NCBI GenBank assembly: GCA_022749755.1
Contig: CM040443.1
Coordinates: 3,139,191 to 3,203,190 of the forward strand
Source: Azadirachta indica
Lineage: Eukaryota > Streptophyta > Magnoliopsida > Sapindales > Meliaceae
Length of the DNA: 64,000 nt
Reading direction: 5' to 3'
Numbering within the stretch: the first letter of the stretch is position 1; each line of letters starts with the position of its first letter. Positions 40,834 through 53,225 of the stretch are shown here, in pieces. Under the pieces are notes generated by a model that ran no database searches, had not been told where the DNA came from, and worked only from the letters and a program-made list of their open reading frames with translations. The position numbers and the translations under genes are program-made.

Positions 40834-41048
40834 GGCCTACTCCACATAGTGTAGTTATCTTCATTTAGTGGGTGAGAAACTAAGATTGCACTTGGATATC
40901 ACAAGGTGCAGGAAATAGGCATTTTTTAGATTCTTAGTGTTATGATCTGTTAATTTTTCCACAGAAATAGACCTTGAACTAAGGATTGTGGAAGAAATAA
41001 ATGTGTTTCAAGAATAATGGTAAGGGCAAAGTATTTGCTTTGATAGCA

Positions 41049-41230
41049 TGACAATAATGTAAACTGAATGATTCTAATTTTCTTCACTAACCAAATCAAT
41101 TTTACAACATTATATATAAATTTCTTAAACAAGCAAATCAAGTGACAATAATAGCAAATAGAAAATCAAGGAAAACCATAATCAAAGTGAACATTATAAT
41201 CTTAATAAAATCAATTTGATATCTCCAACA
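41049..41230 (-). repeat. 5' LTR of copia 1
   Basis: 182 bp, shortened by an internal deletion relative to the 3' LTR and to the LTRs at 50310-50533 and 56716-56938. Confidence 0.85.
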
Positions 41231-41327
41231 GAGCAAATTTTAGAAGAAAGGAGAATTTATTTTTGAAGTACATAAATTATTATTTTATGAGAGATTAATT
41301 TAACAAATTTAAAAAAAAAAAAAAAAG

Positions 41328-41690
41328 TAGATAAGGTAGGCATGGAGGCAGTATCTAGAGAAATTTAATTAAAGAGGGTTTACTAGAAATTATATAAAGG
41401 ATGGCCTGCGTCAATGTCTGCAGGTTACGTATTATATCAAAAGCAGCAGCTATGATTGCCTACGTACACAAGGAAGTACTCAAATTTCTGCATCAATTCC
41501 GTTTGCCCTGGCTGTGTCAAACAGATATAAACTACAACATTGATAGGTTAATCCTTGAAGAAGGTGATGAAGGTCCTGCGTGGCTAGCTAAATTGCTGCC
41601 AATGGTCTATCCTTTTTCACGGAAAGAAGAGGCCTCTTTGATTGAAAACTATCCATCTCTCTGTGTATATACATATATACGTGTGTGAAA
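41328..41690 (+). pseudogene. SDR exon-5 fossil, block A
   Basis: Plus-strand remnant of SDR exon 5: GGAGGCAGTATCTAGA, then GAGGGTTTACTAGAAA and GGATGGCCTGCG, and in another frame TDINYNIDRLILEEGDEGP and FSRKEEAS. Several indels break it. Copies lie at 50650-51000 and 57045-57400. No exon 1-4 precedes it; the copia element lies directly upstream. Confidence 0.75.
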
Positions 41691-42221
41691 TTGAATGCCA
41701 TTTTGTTGTATAGCTTAATGTTAGCAAAAGCTGTTTTTAATTTGTTGCATAATATATTTAGTATGAGCCTCTTCACTGCTATTGAAAGAGCCCGATCGAA
41801 GTTCTTTTAAATTATGTATACTGCCTTATGACGGGCCTTCTGGCGGGCGTTTATTTTACCGAAACGAATTTCCAATCTCGCTGATGAGATTAGTGTGAAG
41901 AAAGAAGTTATAAAAATTACAAGTCAAGATATGGTATCTAATTTCCTATATATAAATAACCTGAATGGAAGCAGAAAATTAAGGCCGATCCATATAAGAA
42001 GGGAGGAAAAAAACATAATATATATGGTAATGATTAACGAAGTGATGGAATGTTTTAAGGCTATATATAGGATTATTGTGGGTGCCCTTGGTGTGATGAA
42101 AGGTAAGAATTAATTATTTACAAATATTGTTATTTTTTTTTTGAAAAAAGTAAATATTATTTATAAAATCCATACGAAATTCTTGTGTTGCATGATTCTA
42201 AAAGGCTAATTTTCCCATTGG
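41691..42221. other. Spacer within block A
   Basis: No gene seen. It is conserved in blocks B (51001-51510) and C (57400-57930), for example AACGAATTTCCAATCTCGCT and TATATATGGTAATGATTAAC. Confidence 0.55.
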
Positions 42222-42950
42222 ACCAGGCCCTTTCTTGATCTTCTCCCTCCTTAACTTTTAAGAAAATATTGACATGTATTAATATTTAAAATGAAAGGAT
42301 AAAATTTAATTTTAATAAATTTTATTTACTTATTATTACAATTTACTACAATTAAAATTAAAAGTTATTATTTTTTATATAATTACCAAAAGTCACCGTT
42401 GACAGCTATTGGTGGTCACAACCAGCCACCATTAACCATTGACGAAATACGTCTATTTGAAAAACTGTAAATACTATTGAAATCCTTGTTGAATGCCTTA
42501 TACAATAATGCAATGGTATTACCATTATTTTTATTTAAAAAATCGTTCGTTGTAAATTTAAAATTAAATATTTATAACTAAAATATTTAATTTCATATCT
42601 ACATTAAATCATTGTTTAAATAAAAATAATAATAGTATTATTGTGTAGAGTATTTAATAAGGAATTTCAATGATATTTTTGATTTTTGAAATGGACATTG
42701 TTTGTAGGCAGTCAATGGTAACTACTGGTGACCAACGATACTAATCAATAGTGACATTTTGTGGTCAGATAAAAAATAATAATTTTTAATTTTAATTATA
42801 GTAAATTATAATAGTAAATAAGTAAATTTATTAAAATCAAATTTTAACCTTCTATTTTAAATATTAACACATGTTAATATCTCTTTGAAAATAAAAGAAG
42901 GAAGAGATCAGACAAGACAAGGATTCTGGTCTTTTCTTCTAATCCTTGCA
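42222..42950. repeat. Complete foldback element in block A
   Basis: The left arm, running from GATCTTCTCCCTCCTTAAC through ATGTATTAATATTTAAAAT to AATTAAAATTAAAAGTTATT, is repeated inverted at about 42770-42930. A shorter inner repeat holds GTCACCGTTGACAGC and related sequence. The whole is about 0.7 kb and non-coding. Only the right-hand half is present at the same place in blocks B and C. Confidence 0.72.
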
Positions 42951-43125
42951 AAGAAGTACCCGAATGTTCTCACCAATTGCGTTTGCTGTGGCTCTGTCAA
43001 AATGGACATGACCTAAAACAGCGGAGCACTAACTATAGAAAATGGTGCAGAAAGTTCTGTTTGCCTAACACTGTTGTCCAACGACAGTCTTTCTGGTTTT
43101 TATTTTGATTGAAAACTATCCATTT
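42945..43125 (+). pseudogene. SDR exon-5 tail, block A
   Basis: In frame it reads [15 protein letters not shown], then VKMDMT, a stop, and the remainder LTIENGAESSVCLTLL with an early end. It corresponds to the 3' part of the ruined SDR copies in blocks B (to 53225) and C (to 60365). The rest of that copy is absent from block A. Confidence 0.7.
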
Positions 43126-43726
43126 ATACAAAAGTTCAAGCTGTATCTTCTGATATGCTGCAAGACTATCAAATCCCAAAACATTTTATCTTGGTGAATA
43201 CCCTTTTCACTTAGCTTCCTATGTTCAGCAAGCCAACTATGGTTGGACAAAACTTGTAATATGGGCCTCTGAACGGGTTCAAGGAGCCCAAGTGCTGTGA
43301 AATTACGTCCACTGCCTCATGACGGGCTTTCTGGCCTTCTATTTTGCCGAAATGAAACAATTATACAATCTCTCTGCTGAGATAGAATACACGAACATAA
43401 TTGTAAAATCTTGTCGCTTGCAAGGAATGGAAGACTGGCCCCATGTTAATATATTGACAATTTGCATCCGTCAGTGTCTTATTCCATTTTCTTTTATTTT
43501 AAAAAATTGCAGTCCTAATATTCCCAAAAAAACAAAATTTGTTTCTGCTCCTTTATGAGGAGAAAAATTATTGGACATATTTGTTAAAAACTCGACTGTT
43601 GAAGATTTCCCATTCTTGCAGTTTCAAGGGAGAGAAAAATCTTTGTTGTCTTCACTGAGAACTTTGTTTCTCAGTTTCTCACACTTCTTACCCAAATTTT
43701 TAATTTTACCATAAATATTCAGTTCC

Positions 43727-45552
43727 ATGGAAGAAGTAACAAAGAGGTAATTTATTCTTTTATTTCGTGGATGTTATCATTAAGCTCTAGTTTCTAGATT
43801 GTTTTGTATCTTGAAATTGTTACAAATTTCTGTCTTCAGGTATGCAGTAGTTACAGGAGCAAATAAGGGAATAGGGTTTGAAATCTGTAGGCAATTAGCT
43901 TCACATGGGGTCACTGTGGTTCTAACAGCCAGGGATGAGAACAGAGGTCTGGAAGCTGTTCATAAGCTCAAACAATCTGGCTATGACGATGTCATTTTTC
44001 ATCAGCTAGATGTAGCGGACCCTGCTAGCGTCGACTCTTTTGCAGATTTCATTAAGTGTCAATTTGGGAAGCTTGATATTTTGGTACGATTTAACATCAA
44101 TTTCTTGAACTTGCCGCTGCTTTTTTTCCTCAAGTAAAACTTAACGCTGTCTGCGCATAATATACTATCTGGTACAATTATTGGCCATGCTCGCTCTACA
44201 AAGTCATAAGATATTGTTGAACTTCGCATGCTGCTATGATCTTCTTAATTCATTTCCACCAAAAAAAATAATGGGTCTGATTCTTAACAATTGAATAGGC
44301 AGAAAGCAGGAGGATGTGAGTACCCAGAGATTTACGATTTGTCTTTCCGATTCCAATATTATAGGTAAGTGAAGTGTAAGCTGAGTGATGTGAAGTCTTG
44401 GACTTTTGGCAGGTGAATAATGCAGGAATTAGTGGATTCAATACGGATGCGGATGCTTTATCAGGCTTTGTCAAGGTAACTACACATGCTTGATTTCTTG
44501 GGTTGGTTTACAATATATATGTAGTTTTGAATCAAACTCTTTAGAAGATCTTTTGTCTCTCCAGTTCTTTTACCAAATTTTCATTATTGTGTTAGCCATA
44601 CATCTCACATATATCCTTCTTGTGGCATCTCCGAACTTTATCATTATGCAAGACCCTTTCCTTTCGTCTAATCTTCTGCAGTTTTGCAAGTATTACAGAA
44701 ATATATAGCACTACCAAGATGAACTTTTCTTCTTTTGTTTTTTTTTTTGGGTCAATAATGCAGGATGGTGTGCCCATTAAGTGGAATGAAATGGTAACTG
44801 AAACTTATGAGCTAGCTGAACAATGCCTTCAAACAAATTACTATGGTGCTAAAAGAATGTGTGAAGCACTTATTCCTCTCCTCCAATTATCAGATTCACC
44901 CACAATTGTTAATGTTTCCTCTTCCATGGGAAAATTAAAGGTAAAACTGGAAACCACCTTGATAAAATGTTTCTTACTCAAATATCAACTATGTTGAAGC
45001 AAAAACTTAAAGCAATCTTGAGCGGATGTGATCAATGGGAATCAAGACATTCTTAAGAGTGATACATTTCCCTTAGAATTGCTTGTAGAATTTCTCATCT
45101 CTTGGTGATTATATTTCCCAGAATATTATTCTTGAAAGTTTATGTTTGCCACAATTTTGTTTCAGAATGTCACCAATGAATGGGCCAAAGGAGTGTTAAG
45201 TGATGTGGAGAACCTTACCGAAGAAAGAGCAGATGAGGTATTGAGAGAATATCTTAATGATTTTAAAGATTGTTCACTGGAAACCAAAGGATGGCCAACT
45301 TTTATATCTGCTTACAAATTATCAAAAGCAGCTATGAATGCTTACACAAGGATCTCGGCCAAGAAGTACCCGAATTACCCGAATTTTAGCATCAATTGTG
45401 TTTGCCCTGGCTATGTCAAAACAGATATGAGCTATAATACTGGCACATTGACTGTTGAAGAAGGCGCTGATCCTCCTGTGTGGTTAGCTCTGTTGCCCAA
45501 TGGTGGTCCTTCTGGCTTATTCTTTTTGCGGAAAGAAGAGACCTCTTTTTGA
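43727..45552 (+). CDS. Short-chain dehydrogenase/reductase, SDR copy 5 (open), salutaridine reductase / neomenthol dehydrogenase-like
   Basis: Five exons with GT/AG: 43727-43746, 43840-44083, 44413-44475, 44764-44940, 45166-45552; 296 residues, no stop. NADPH-binding TGANKGIG (12-19) with TARDENRG downstream, [12 protein letters not shown] (90-93), [15 protein letters not shown] with the catalytic Ser near 161-163, SAYKLSK (Tyr218, Lys222), CPGYVKTDM and C-terminal [10 protein letters not shown]. This is the SDR110C/114C-type monomeric group acting on ketones of monoterpenes, alkaloids or other carbonyls, probably cytosolic; the substrate is not readable. The start is fixed by the 20-nt MEEVTKR exon shared by all copies. 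It is unusual in a duplicated YPN (KKYPNYPNF) next to the CPGY motif. The upstream 600 bp is nearly the same as for copies 7 and 9. Confidence 0.93.
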
Positions 45553-46677
45553 TCTAAGAGTATCAAAACTTATATTATATAGCTTGTGAAATCTGTGATG
45601 TTATAACTTTTAATGTATACAATCTATGTATTTATTTATTTATTTTTATTGTAAAAGTATTACAATAGTTTAATAGTTTAATAGTTTATGCTATTTTGAT
45701 TTTTACACTAAGTTGTTCTTTTAAAAAACCAAAGAAGATGGTGAATGACTACATTATATATATGACTAAGGTAATTTTTTATATGAGGGGTGGGTAAAAA
45801 CTGAAAACAATACTAATGTGCCAGTTAAATTTTGTATTTTATTTTACTTTTGAATGCATAGTATATATGCTTAATTTTACTTAAATATTGGGGAACCCCA
45901 AACTCAATCTGTTGTTTTTGGAGGGTGGGGATGCACAAAATTATTTTGTGTGTAGTTTCCGAATGTCAACGGTAGCTGCACGTTATTAAGAGTGAAAGAA
46001 TTTATATATAAAACAATTTCCCTTTTAATTAATAACTTGTAAATGTAATGATCACCCATCCTCTTTTATGTTGGTAAATGGCTTTTTAAATTTTTTTAAC
46101 GATACTTGAACTTAACTCATTTCATTCCAGGCCGGATAATCATTAGAGTGGTGATGGTGCTATTGACTAATGATTTAGTATCTAAAATTGTTGATTTTAT
46201 GCAGTACATATTCTTTGAGAATGTTGTTGCAGAGTTTAAAATTTTTTTGTTAACCTTGGTTCTTAAATTACTTTTATTTAAATTTTATTATTTCAAAATC
46301 AATTTTTACTTATTTTTCAAAATCTAATTTTTAAAATTCATTTTATTTGCATTTATAATTTCATAGATATCCATTGCATAAATTATATAAAATCCAAAAT
46401 TATTCTTAATAAAATTTTAAATTAATTCAATTATTTAAAATAATTATTTTCTAATTATAAAGATAAAAAAATTATCTTACTCGACCATTTTTTTTATGCG
46501 AGTATAATATTTCATATCCAGACCCAGCCCATTACTTGTTTTTATTTAAAAAATGTACCCATAACCAAACTAAATTGACTGGGCCGAGCCGGAGCCTCAA
46601 GTCGCAGGTAAAATTTTCTTCCTTCCTCTGTTTCTCTGAGTAATATTAAGAATTCAATAGTTAGTTCAATCCGAATT
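45553..46677. other. 3' flank of SDR copy 5
   Basis: No gene seen. It is shared with block C (62788-63760) and, up to about 56500, with block B. It contains ATATTGGGGAACCCCAAACT and GTTTAATAGTTTATGCTATT. Confidence 0.6.
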
Positions 46678-49600
46678 TCAAATTGACTAAGTACCTATAC
46701 ACAATAAGCAATGTTAGGTTGAGTTATTATAAGATAAAATTAATTGACCAATCAAACACCGATAAGCAGTTGCATCAGAGAGGAGATCACCATCTAACTT
46801 GGTCAATTTCAAATTCTGTTCCATAAGGGTTGAAGAAGGACGTGTACCAACCAAGCCAAATTTTGCTAGTAATTCTAAAGAATATTTCCGTTGACTTAAA
46901 TAAATCCTTTTCCCTGAACGGGCAATCTCAATTCCAAGAAAGAACTTTAAACTGCCAAGGTCTCTTAATTTGAAGCTGCTATGAAGAAATCCCTTAATTG
47001 CTTGAATCTTTTGAATATTGTCTCCGACAATGACAATATCATCAACATAACCAATATTATGGTGAGAGAATTATGCATTGATTTAGTGAACAAGAAATAA
47101 TTTGCCTTTGAATGCTTTATCCTACACTTAACAACTTGCTGGAAAGTTTTGCAAACCATTGGTAGAATGCTTGTTTTAAACCATATAATGACTTTTAAAG
47201 TTTGCATATTGCATTTGGGTCTCCAGATCTGTGAAAAGCTGGTGGAAGCTGCACATATACCTCTTTGGTCAGATCTACATTAAAGAAAGCATTGTTAATG
47301 TCAAGTTGATAAAGATGTCAATTTTTAATTGCAACAACAGCTAGAGACAACGTAAAGTAGTGAGTTTTGCTACCGGTGCAAAAGCTTCCTAATAATCTAA
47401 CCCTTCTTGTTAATTGTAGCCCTTGACTGCTAAATGAGCTTTATATTTTTCAATAATGTCATCTGGATTATACTTCACTTTGTACACCCATTTGTAACTT
47501 GTAGCCTTTTTGTCAAGTGGAAGCGAAGTAAGTACCCAAGTGTGGTTATCCTCCAAGGCTTTAATTTTGTCTACCATAGCCTGTCTTTAGTTCATATCAA
47601 GCATTTCTTTGTGAAAAGAGTTTGGTTCTTAGCTAGATGAAATAGATGATAGAAAAGAGCGATGAGAGTGAGAAAATTTGTCACAGGATAAAAACTTATT
47701 TAAGCGATGAGAAGTATTTATAGGGCATGAAGAAGACGTCAAAGCTGGTTGATCACACGTGGCCAATTGACAATGATAATCTTTAAGATAAGAAGGTGGA
47801 CGAGATGTACGAGTACAATGATGAACCTGAGGCGAAAAGGGTAAAGTTTCTGAAGTGGAGGTCTCAATGGCTTGGTTATTTTCATTGACTTGAGAAGAAG
47901 ATTCTAAATGCTTGTTAGCATATTCTTGCTTAAAAAAAGAACATGGCAGAACTAGTTCACTAGAGAATGCATTGGAATTTTGTGCAAAAGGAAAAACACG
48001 TCATGAAATTGAACATCTTTAGAAACAAAAATTTGTTTAGTGTTTAGATCATATAAGTTGTATCCCTTTTTAGCATATGGGTAAGCAATGAATACACAGC
48101 GAATAGCTCGAGCATCAAATTTTGTTCTTGATGAGCTAAATTTAGTAGTATGGCACAAAGATCCAAAAACTTTCAAGTGAGAAAATGTAGGAGTATTATC
48201 AAAAAGTAGCTCATAAGGAGTCTTACCAACAAGTAAAGGAGTTATGCGATTTATGAGATAAGTTGCAGTTAAAACATATTTACCCCAAAGCATTAAAGGA
48301 AGACTTGCTTGAAAACATAAGACACGAGCTATATTAAGTAAATGTTTATGTTCTCTCTCCACAACTCCAGTTTGTTGTTGTATGTGGATACAACTTGTTT
48401 CATGTATAATGCCTTTGTTTCTATAAAATTATCCCATGTCAAATTCCAAACTATTATCAAAATGTAAAATTTTGATTTTGTTATTAAATTGAGTTTCGAC
48501 ATAAGAATAAAAAGATTGTAGCAGTAAAGGAGTTTCACTCTTACTTTGCATAAGGAAAACCCAAGTACATCTAAAATAGTCATCCACAATAGTGAGAAAA
48601 TAATGCACACCTAATAGAGAAGCCAAATGAAATTTATCCCAAATATCACAATCAATCAAATCAAAAGGAACAACTAAACTTTTATCATTTAAAAAGAAAG
48701 GAAATCAAGTTTGTTTAGCAAGGGGACAAATATCATAGACTTCATGCTGAACCAAAGTGCAAAAACTTGGAATATTAGAAGAAAACAACTTAAAATGATT
48801 AAGACTAGGATGTCCTAAACGTTGTTGCGGTAAAGAAGAAACTGAAGACAAAGTAGAAACTAGCGTACATGTTGGTGGTGGAATGGTGGGTAGTCAAAGA
48901 AGGTAAAGGCCATCGTGCAACACCTCCAGTCAACTTCTTCGAGGGTTAGTCCTGTAAAATACAAAGATCATAAAAAGAAAGTGATTATACACTTTGCATT
49001 ATGGATGAGTTTTCAAAGTGAAATAAAATTAAATTGAAAACTAGGAACACACAAAACATTATGTAGAATTATGTCTTATGTTAGTTGAACAGTACCAACA
49101 TGGGTAATAAGGCCATCTTTTTCATTGGGTACTCTAACAGTCTTATAATAAGTGGATGTGATTTGAGAAAGAAGAGAGGAAGAGCTAACCATGTGATCAA
49201 TCGCACTAGAATCAATAATCCAAGAATTTGGAAGAGGGAAATGAATTGCATTAAGTGCAATACCGTCAAGTTATTTTGTGAGATGCCATTACCTACATGG
49301 GTCGATTTAGGTTGAGGATCAATCAAGGCCAACATGTATTGACATTGTTCTAGAGTGAAAGGAAAAGTCTGCTATGCTGGAATAGAAGTCTGATTTGCGT
49401 GTTCTTGATTTTGAGTTTGGAGACGATGATCATTATGAAGCATTATGTGTCCTGCCTTTCCACATAATTCACAACTGAGTTTAGATAAATTCTGCCTTTG
49501 AGATTTGCTTGATTGAACAAGGGCAGCGGATTCAGTTGTGGGTTGCAGACTAATGATACCACATTGTTGTTCTTCTTGAAAGAGCAAAGAAAAAACCTTG

Positions 49601-50533
49601 CTTACAAGTGGAATGGTATTGATCAATAAGTTCTGGCCATAAGCACCGACATAGTTTTCCTTTAAACCCATTAAAAACTATATGGTGCAATCTGGATGTC
49701 TATTGGCTTCCAAGATTTTATTAGATTCACACGTATAAGAAGATGTTGGTGAGTATAAATTCAATTCATGTCATAAAGCTTTATGTTTTGCGTAATAAAT
49801 TGTAATAGAGTCTTCACCTTGTGCTATGGAATTGATTTTCTGTAGCAGCTCAAAAATCTAAGGCCCATTAATTTGAGAAAATCTCTCTTCAATATCAATA
49901 CATAGATCTTTTGCTGTCTGTGCATAAATAGCATTTCTTGCCAACTCAGGAATTATAGCATTGACAAGCCAAGAAGAAACCATGTCATCACATTGTTTCC
50001 ATTGATCAATACTTGGATGTCTGTTTGGAGGTTTGGAGGTTCGGAGATGCTTCCATCAACAAAAGCCGATTTATTTTTCGCACTGAGGGCCTTGATCATG
50101 GCCCTCCTCCATATGTTGCCGTTATCTTCATTCAGTAACTAAGATTGCACCTGGATTATCGGTAGGGTGCAGAAAGTAGGCATTTTCGAGATTCTTATTA
50201 TTATGATCTGTTAATTTTTCCCTCAAAACAGACCTTAAACTAAGGATTAGGGAAGAAACAAATGTATTTCCAGAATAAGGGTAAGGGTAGAGTATTTGCT
50301 CTGATACTATGACAAGAATGCAAAATGAATGATTCTTATTTTCTGCGCTAACCAGATCAATTTTACAGCATTATATACAAATTTTCTAAATTGTGTAAGA
50401 AAAGAAAACATCTACACAATCCTTGGAATAAACAAGCAAATCAAGTAACAATAATAGCAAATATACAATCAACAAAAACCATAATCAAAGTAAAGATTAT
50501 AATTTTCATCAAATCAATTTGATATCTCCAACA
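46678..50533 (-). mobile_element. Ty1/copia copy 2, 3' end missing
   Basis: Same family and orientation as copia 1. The 5' LTR is at 50310-50533, with TAGTATCAGAGCAAATAC as primer site. Recognised pieces: gag about 50110-49370 with CELCGKAGHIML, integrase at 48660-48430 and 48362-47952 (VFGSLCHTTKFSSSRTKFD), reverse transcriptase near 47207-46965. It stops at about 46678 inside the region between reverse transcriptase and RNase H, and has no 3' LTR. GAGCA follows the 5' LTR as in copy 1, but no matching left repeat exists. It is therefore a duplicate of copy 1's insertion, not a new one. Many frameshifts. Confidence 0.85.
50310..50533 (-). repeat. 5' LTR of copia copy 2
   Basis: 224 bp, TG...CA on the minus strand, without the internal deletion seen in the 5' LTR of copia 1. 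Confidence 0.8.
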
Positions 50534-50649
50534 GAGCAAATTTTAGAAGAAAAATTAAAAGAAGTGAAATAGAAGAAAGGACAATTTATTTTTGTAGTAC
50601 ATAAATTATTATTTTATGAGAGATTTATTTAACAAATTTAAAAAAAAAA

Positions 50650-51000
50650 AAGTGGATGAGATAGGTATGGAGGCAGTATCTAGACAAATTTAATTAAAGA
50701 GGTTTACTAGAGGCTATATAAAGGATGGCCTGCTTTAATGTCTGCAAGTTACGTATTATATCAAAAGCAGCAGCTATGAATGCCTAAGTACACAAGGAAG
50801 TATCCAAATTTCTGCATCAATTCCGATTGGCCTGGCTATGTCAAACAGATATAAATTACAACACTGATAGGTTAATCCTTGAAGAAGGTGATGAAGGTCC
50901 TGTGTGGCTAGCTAGATTGCTGCCAATGGTCTATCCTTTTTCACGGAAAGAAGAGGCCTCTTTGATTGAAAACTATCCATCTCTCTCTGTGCATAAACAT
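50650..51000 (+). pseudogene. SDR exon-5 fossil, block B
   Basis: Counterpart of 41328-41690: AGTGGATGAGAT, then GGAGGCAGTATCTAGACAAA, TDINYNTDRLILEEGDEGPV and FSRKEEAS, with the same disrupting indels. Confidence 0.75.
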
Positions 51001-51514
51001 ATATACGTGTACGAAATTGAATGCCATTTTGTTGTATAGCTTAATGTTAGTAAAAGTTGTTTTTAATTTGTTGTATAATATATTTAGTACGAGCCTCTTC
51101 ACTGCTGTTGAAAGAGGCCGATCGAAGTTCTGTTAAATTATGTATAATGCCTTATGGCGGGCCTTCTAGCTAGCGTTTCTTTTACCAAAACGAATTTCCA
51201 ATCTCGCTGACGAGATTAGTGTTGCAGTCTGCTAGAAGAAAGTAGTTATAAAAATTACAAGTCAAGATATGGTATCTAATATATAAATAACCCGAATGGC
51301 AGCAGAAAATTAAGGCCGATTCATATAAGAAGGGAGGAAAAAATAGAATATATATGGTAATGATTAACGGAGTGATGGGATGTTTTAGGGCTATATATAG
51401 GATTACCATGGGTGCCCATTATGTGATGAAATCTAAGAATTAATTATTTACAAATATTGTTAATTTTATTTTTGGAAAAAGAAAAATTATTTATAAAATC
51501 CATATGAAATTCAG

Positions 51515-51785
51515 GTATACGTTTTTTCAAACGAATATCTTTAGTGTCTGGCGGTGATCAGCTATGGCAATTAACGGTAACTTTTGGTGGTTAGATAAAA
51601 AATTAATAATTTTTAATTTTAACTGTAATAAATTATAATAACAAGTGGGTAAAATTTATTAAAATTAAATCTTAACCTTTAATTTTAAATATTAACTTGT
51701 ATCAATGTTTCTGTGAAAGTTAAGGAGGGAGGAGATCAGGCAAAGATCTTAGTCCTTTCTTCTAATCGTGACAAAGGACTACCCA
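51515..51785. repeat. Half of the foldback element, block B
   Basis: Matches only the right part of 42222-42950: GGTGGTTAGATAAAAAATTA, TTAAAATTAAATCTTAACC, then AAGGAGGGAGGAGATCAGGC. The left arm is missing. Confidence 0.65.
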
Positions 51786-51874
51786 ATTCTTTCTTTTGAT
51801 TCTATACAGAGCATTAATTTTTCCAGAGTTCCTTGCTAATTACTGCACAGTTACTACAGTTGAACATCAATTCA

Positions 51875-53225
51875 ATGGAAGAAGTAACAAAGAGGTAATT
51901 TATTTCTATTATTCTTCTTGTATCTCATGCTGTCATGATCAATGTTTTCTATCTTGACATGCTGTTAAATTGCTATCTTCAGGTATATATGCGGTTGTTA
52001 CAAGAGCAAATAAGGGAATCGGGTTTGAAATCTGTAGGCAATTAGCTTCAAATGGAATCACCGTGACGTTAACAGCCAGAGATGATAAGAGAGGTCTGGA
52101 AGCTGCTGAAAAACTCAAACAGTCTGGCAATGATAACGTGATTTTTCATCAGCTAGATGTGGCGGACTCTGCTAGTGTTGAGTCTCTAGCAGATTTCATC
52201 ACATTTAAATTTGGGAAGCTTGATATTTTGGTAGGATTCAATATCAGTTTCTTGAAATTTTTGCGGCTTAGTTTGGGATTGTTGTATTTATGGTGTCTGT
52301 TGAAGGACAGCAGTTAAAAAGTGTTTGGTAAAACTAGAAGAACGAAATAGTTTTGTAGATCGTCTGATGGGTTTAATTCATTATAAACTGATCGGCAAGG
52401 AATTTGGGCTTAATGGCAGGTGAATAATGCAAGGATTAACGGAGTCATTGTGAATGGTGGCGCTTTGTCAGGTATTGACAAGGTACTTCTCTACATATAT
52501 ATATTCTGTTCTTTTAAATTTTGGATGAGTTTTTAGTTACAGTATCACTGATTATTAAGTTATTTCTTGATGATGCAGGATGGTGCGTCACTCAAATGGA
52601 CTGAAGTAGCAACTGAAACTTATGACTTGGTTTCAAAAGGCATTGAAACAAATTACTATGGTACCAAGAGTGTGTGAAGCACTAATTCCCATCCTTCAGT
52701 TGTCCAATGCACCAAGAATTGTTAATGTCTCTTCTGTGGTGGGAAAGTTGAAGGTAAAAGATCAGTTCAGTTTACAGCCTTTAGCTATAAAAAGTTATAT
52801 GGCATTCGGTTAAGAATTCCGACAGTTGATGTTGCTTTTATTCGAAACCAATCACTTTAAGCAGAAACCACCTTCACAAACACTAACTTAAATTTATGTT
52901 CCTGATCGTCTTGTTTCAGAATGTAATAAATGAATGGGCTGTAGGAGTGTTAAGGATCTTTACCAAGATCCTGGTAAGCAGACATAGAAACAAGCCATCC
53001 TTTGGTCTGTAGTGAACCTTCTTTAAAATCATTTAGATACTTCCTCAGTACCTCATCTACTTTCTCATCAATTGCGTTTGCCTCTGCTCTGTCAAAATAG
53101 ACATGACCTACAACAGCAGAAAACAGTGCAGGAAGTCCTATTTGCTTAGCAATGTTGCCCAACGACGGTCCTTCTAGTCTTTTCTTTTTTTTTTTGTCCA
53201 GAAAGAAGTGACCTCTTTTGATTGG
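51875..53225 (+). pseudogene. SDR copy 6 (block B), with an inverted segment in exon 5
   Basis: Exons traced: 51875-51894, 51983-52230, 52420-52482, 52579-52753, 52920-53225. Exon 2 begins with an extra TATA (GTATATATGCGG against GTATGCGG), shifting the frame, and its nucleotide motif reads TRANKGIG instead of TGANKGIG. Exon 3 has NNAR for NNAG. Exon 4 lost two bases after YYGTKS, giving an immediate stop. Exon 5 starts normally (NVINEWAVGVL), then 52955-53066 is inverted, then the sequence returns to plus orientation at the INC segment. Every functional motif is affected, so this is a pseudogene. Confidence 0.88.
52955..53066 (-). other. 112-bp inversion inside SDR exon 5, block B
   Basis: On the minus strand this reads [19 protein letters not shown] and then GWLVSMSAY, which is normal exon-5 sequence, while both sides of it are exon 5 on the plus strand. 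The parts of exon 5 that should lie next to it (DVENLTEE and the YxxxK segment up to KYPNF) are missing. The same event with the same ends is at 60104-60215. Confidence 0.88.

Larger units (their letters stand above)
36658..41230 (-). mobile_element. Ty1/copia retrotransposon 1, complete but decayed
   Basis: LTRs at both ends (36658-36889 and 41049-41230) start TGTTGGAGATATC on the minus strand. The perfect 5-bp duplication GAGCA flanks the element (36653-36657 and 41231-41235). A purine tract GAGGGAGGGG abuts the 3' LTR, and TGCTATCAAAGC follows the 5' LTR as a decayed tRNA-Met primer site. The internal order gag, protease, integrase, reverse transcriptase, RNase H is that of copia. It lies at the boundary between the minus-strand and plus-strand SDR copies. 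Confidence 0.9.
41231..46640 (+). repeat. Segmental duplication block A
   Basis: The order copia 5' LTR end, SDR exon-5 fossil, foldback element, SDR remnant, open SDR gene and 3' flank recurs in block B (50534-56500) and block C (56939-63760). In A the foldback is complete, and most of the first SDR copy is missing, leaving only an exon-5 tail. Confidence 0.85.

Noticed and set aside
52950..53162. Minus-strand SDR gene
   Set aside because: Only 112 bp is inverted; both sides are exon 5 on the plus strand, so it is a rearranged part of pseudogene copy 6. The same applies to 60099-60428.
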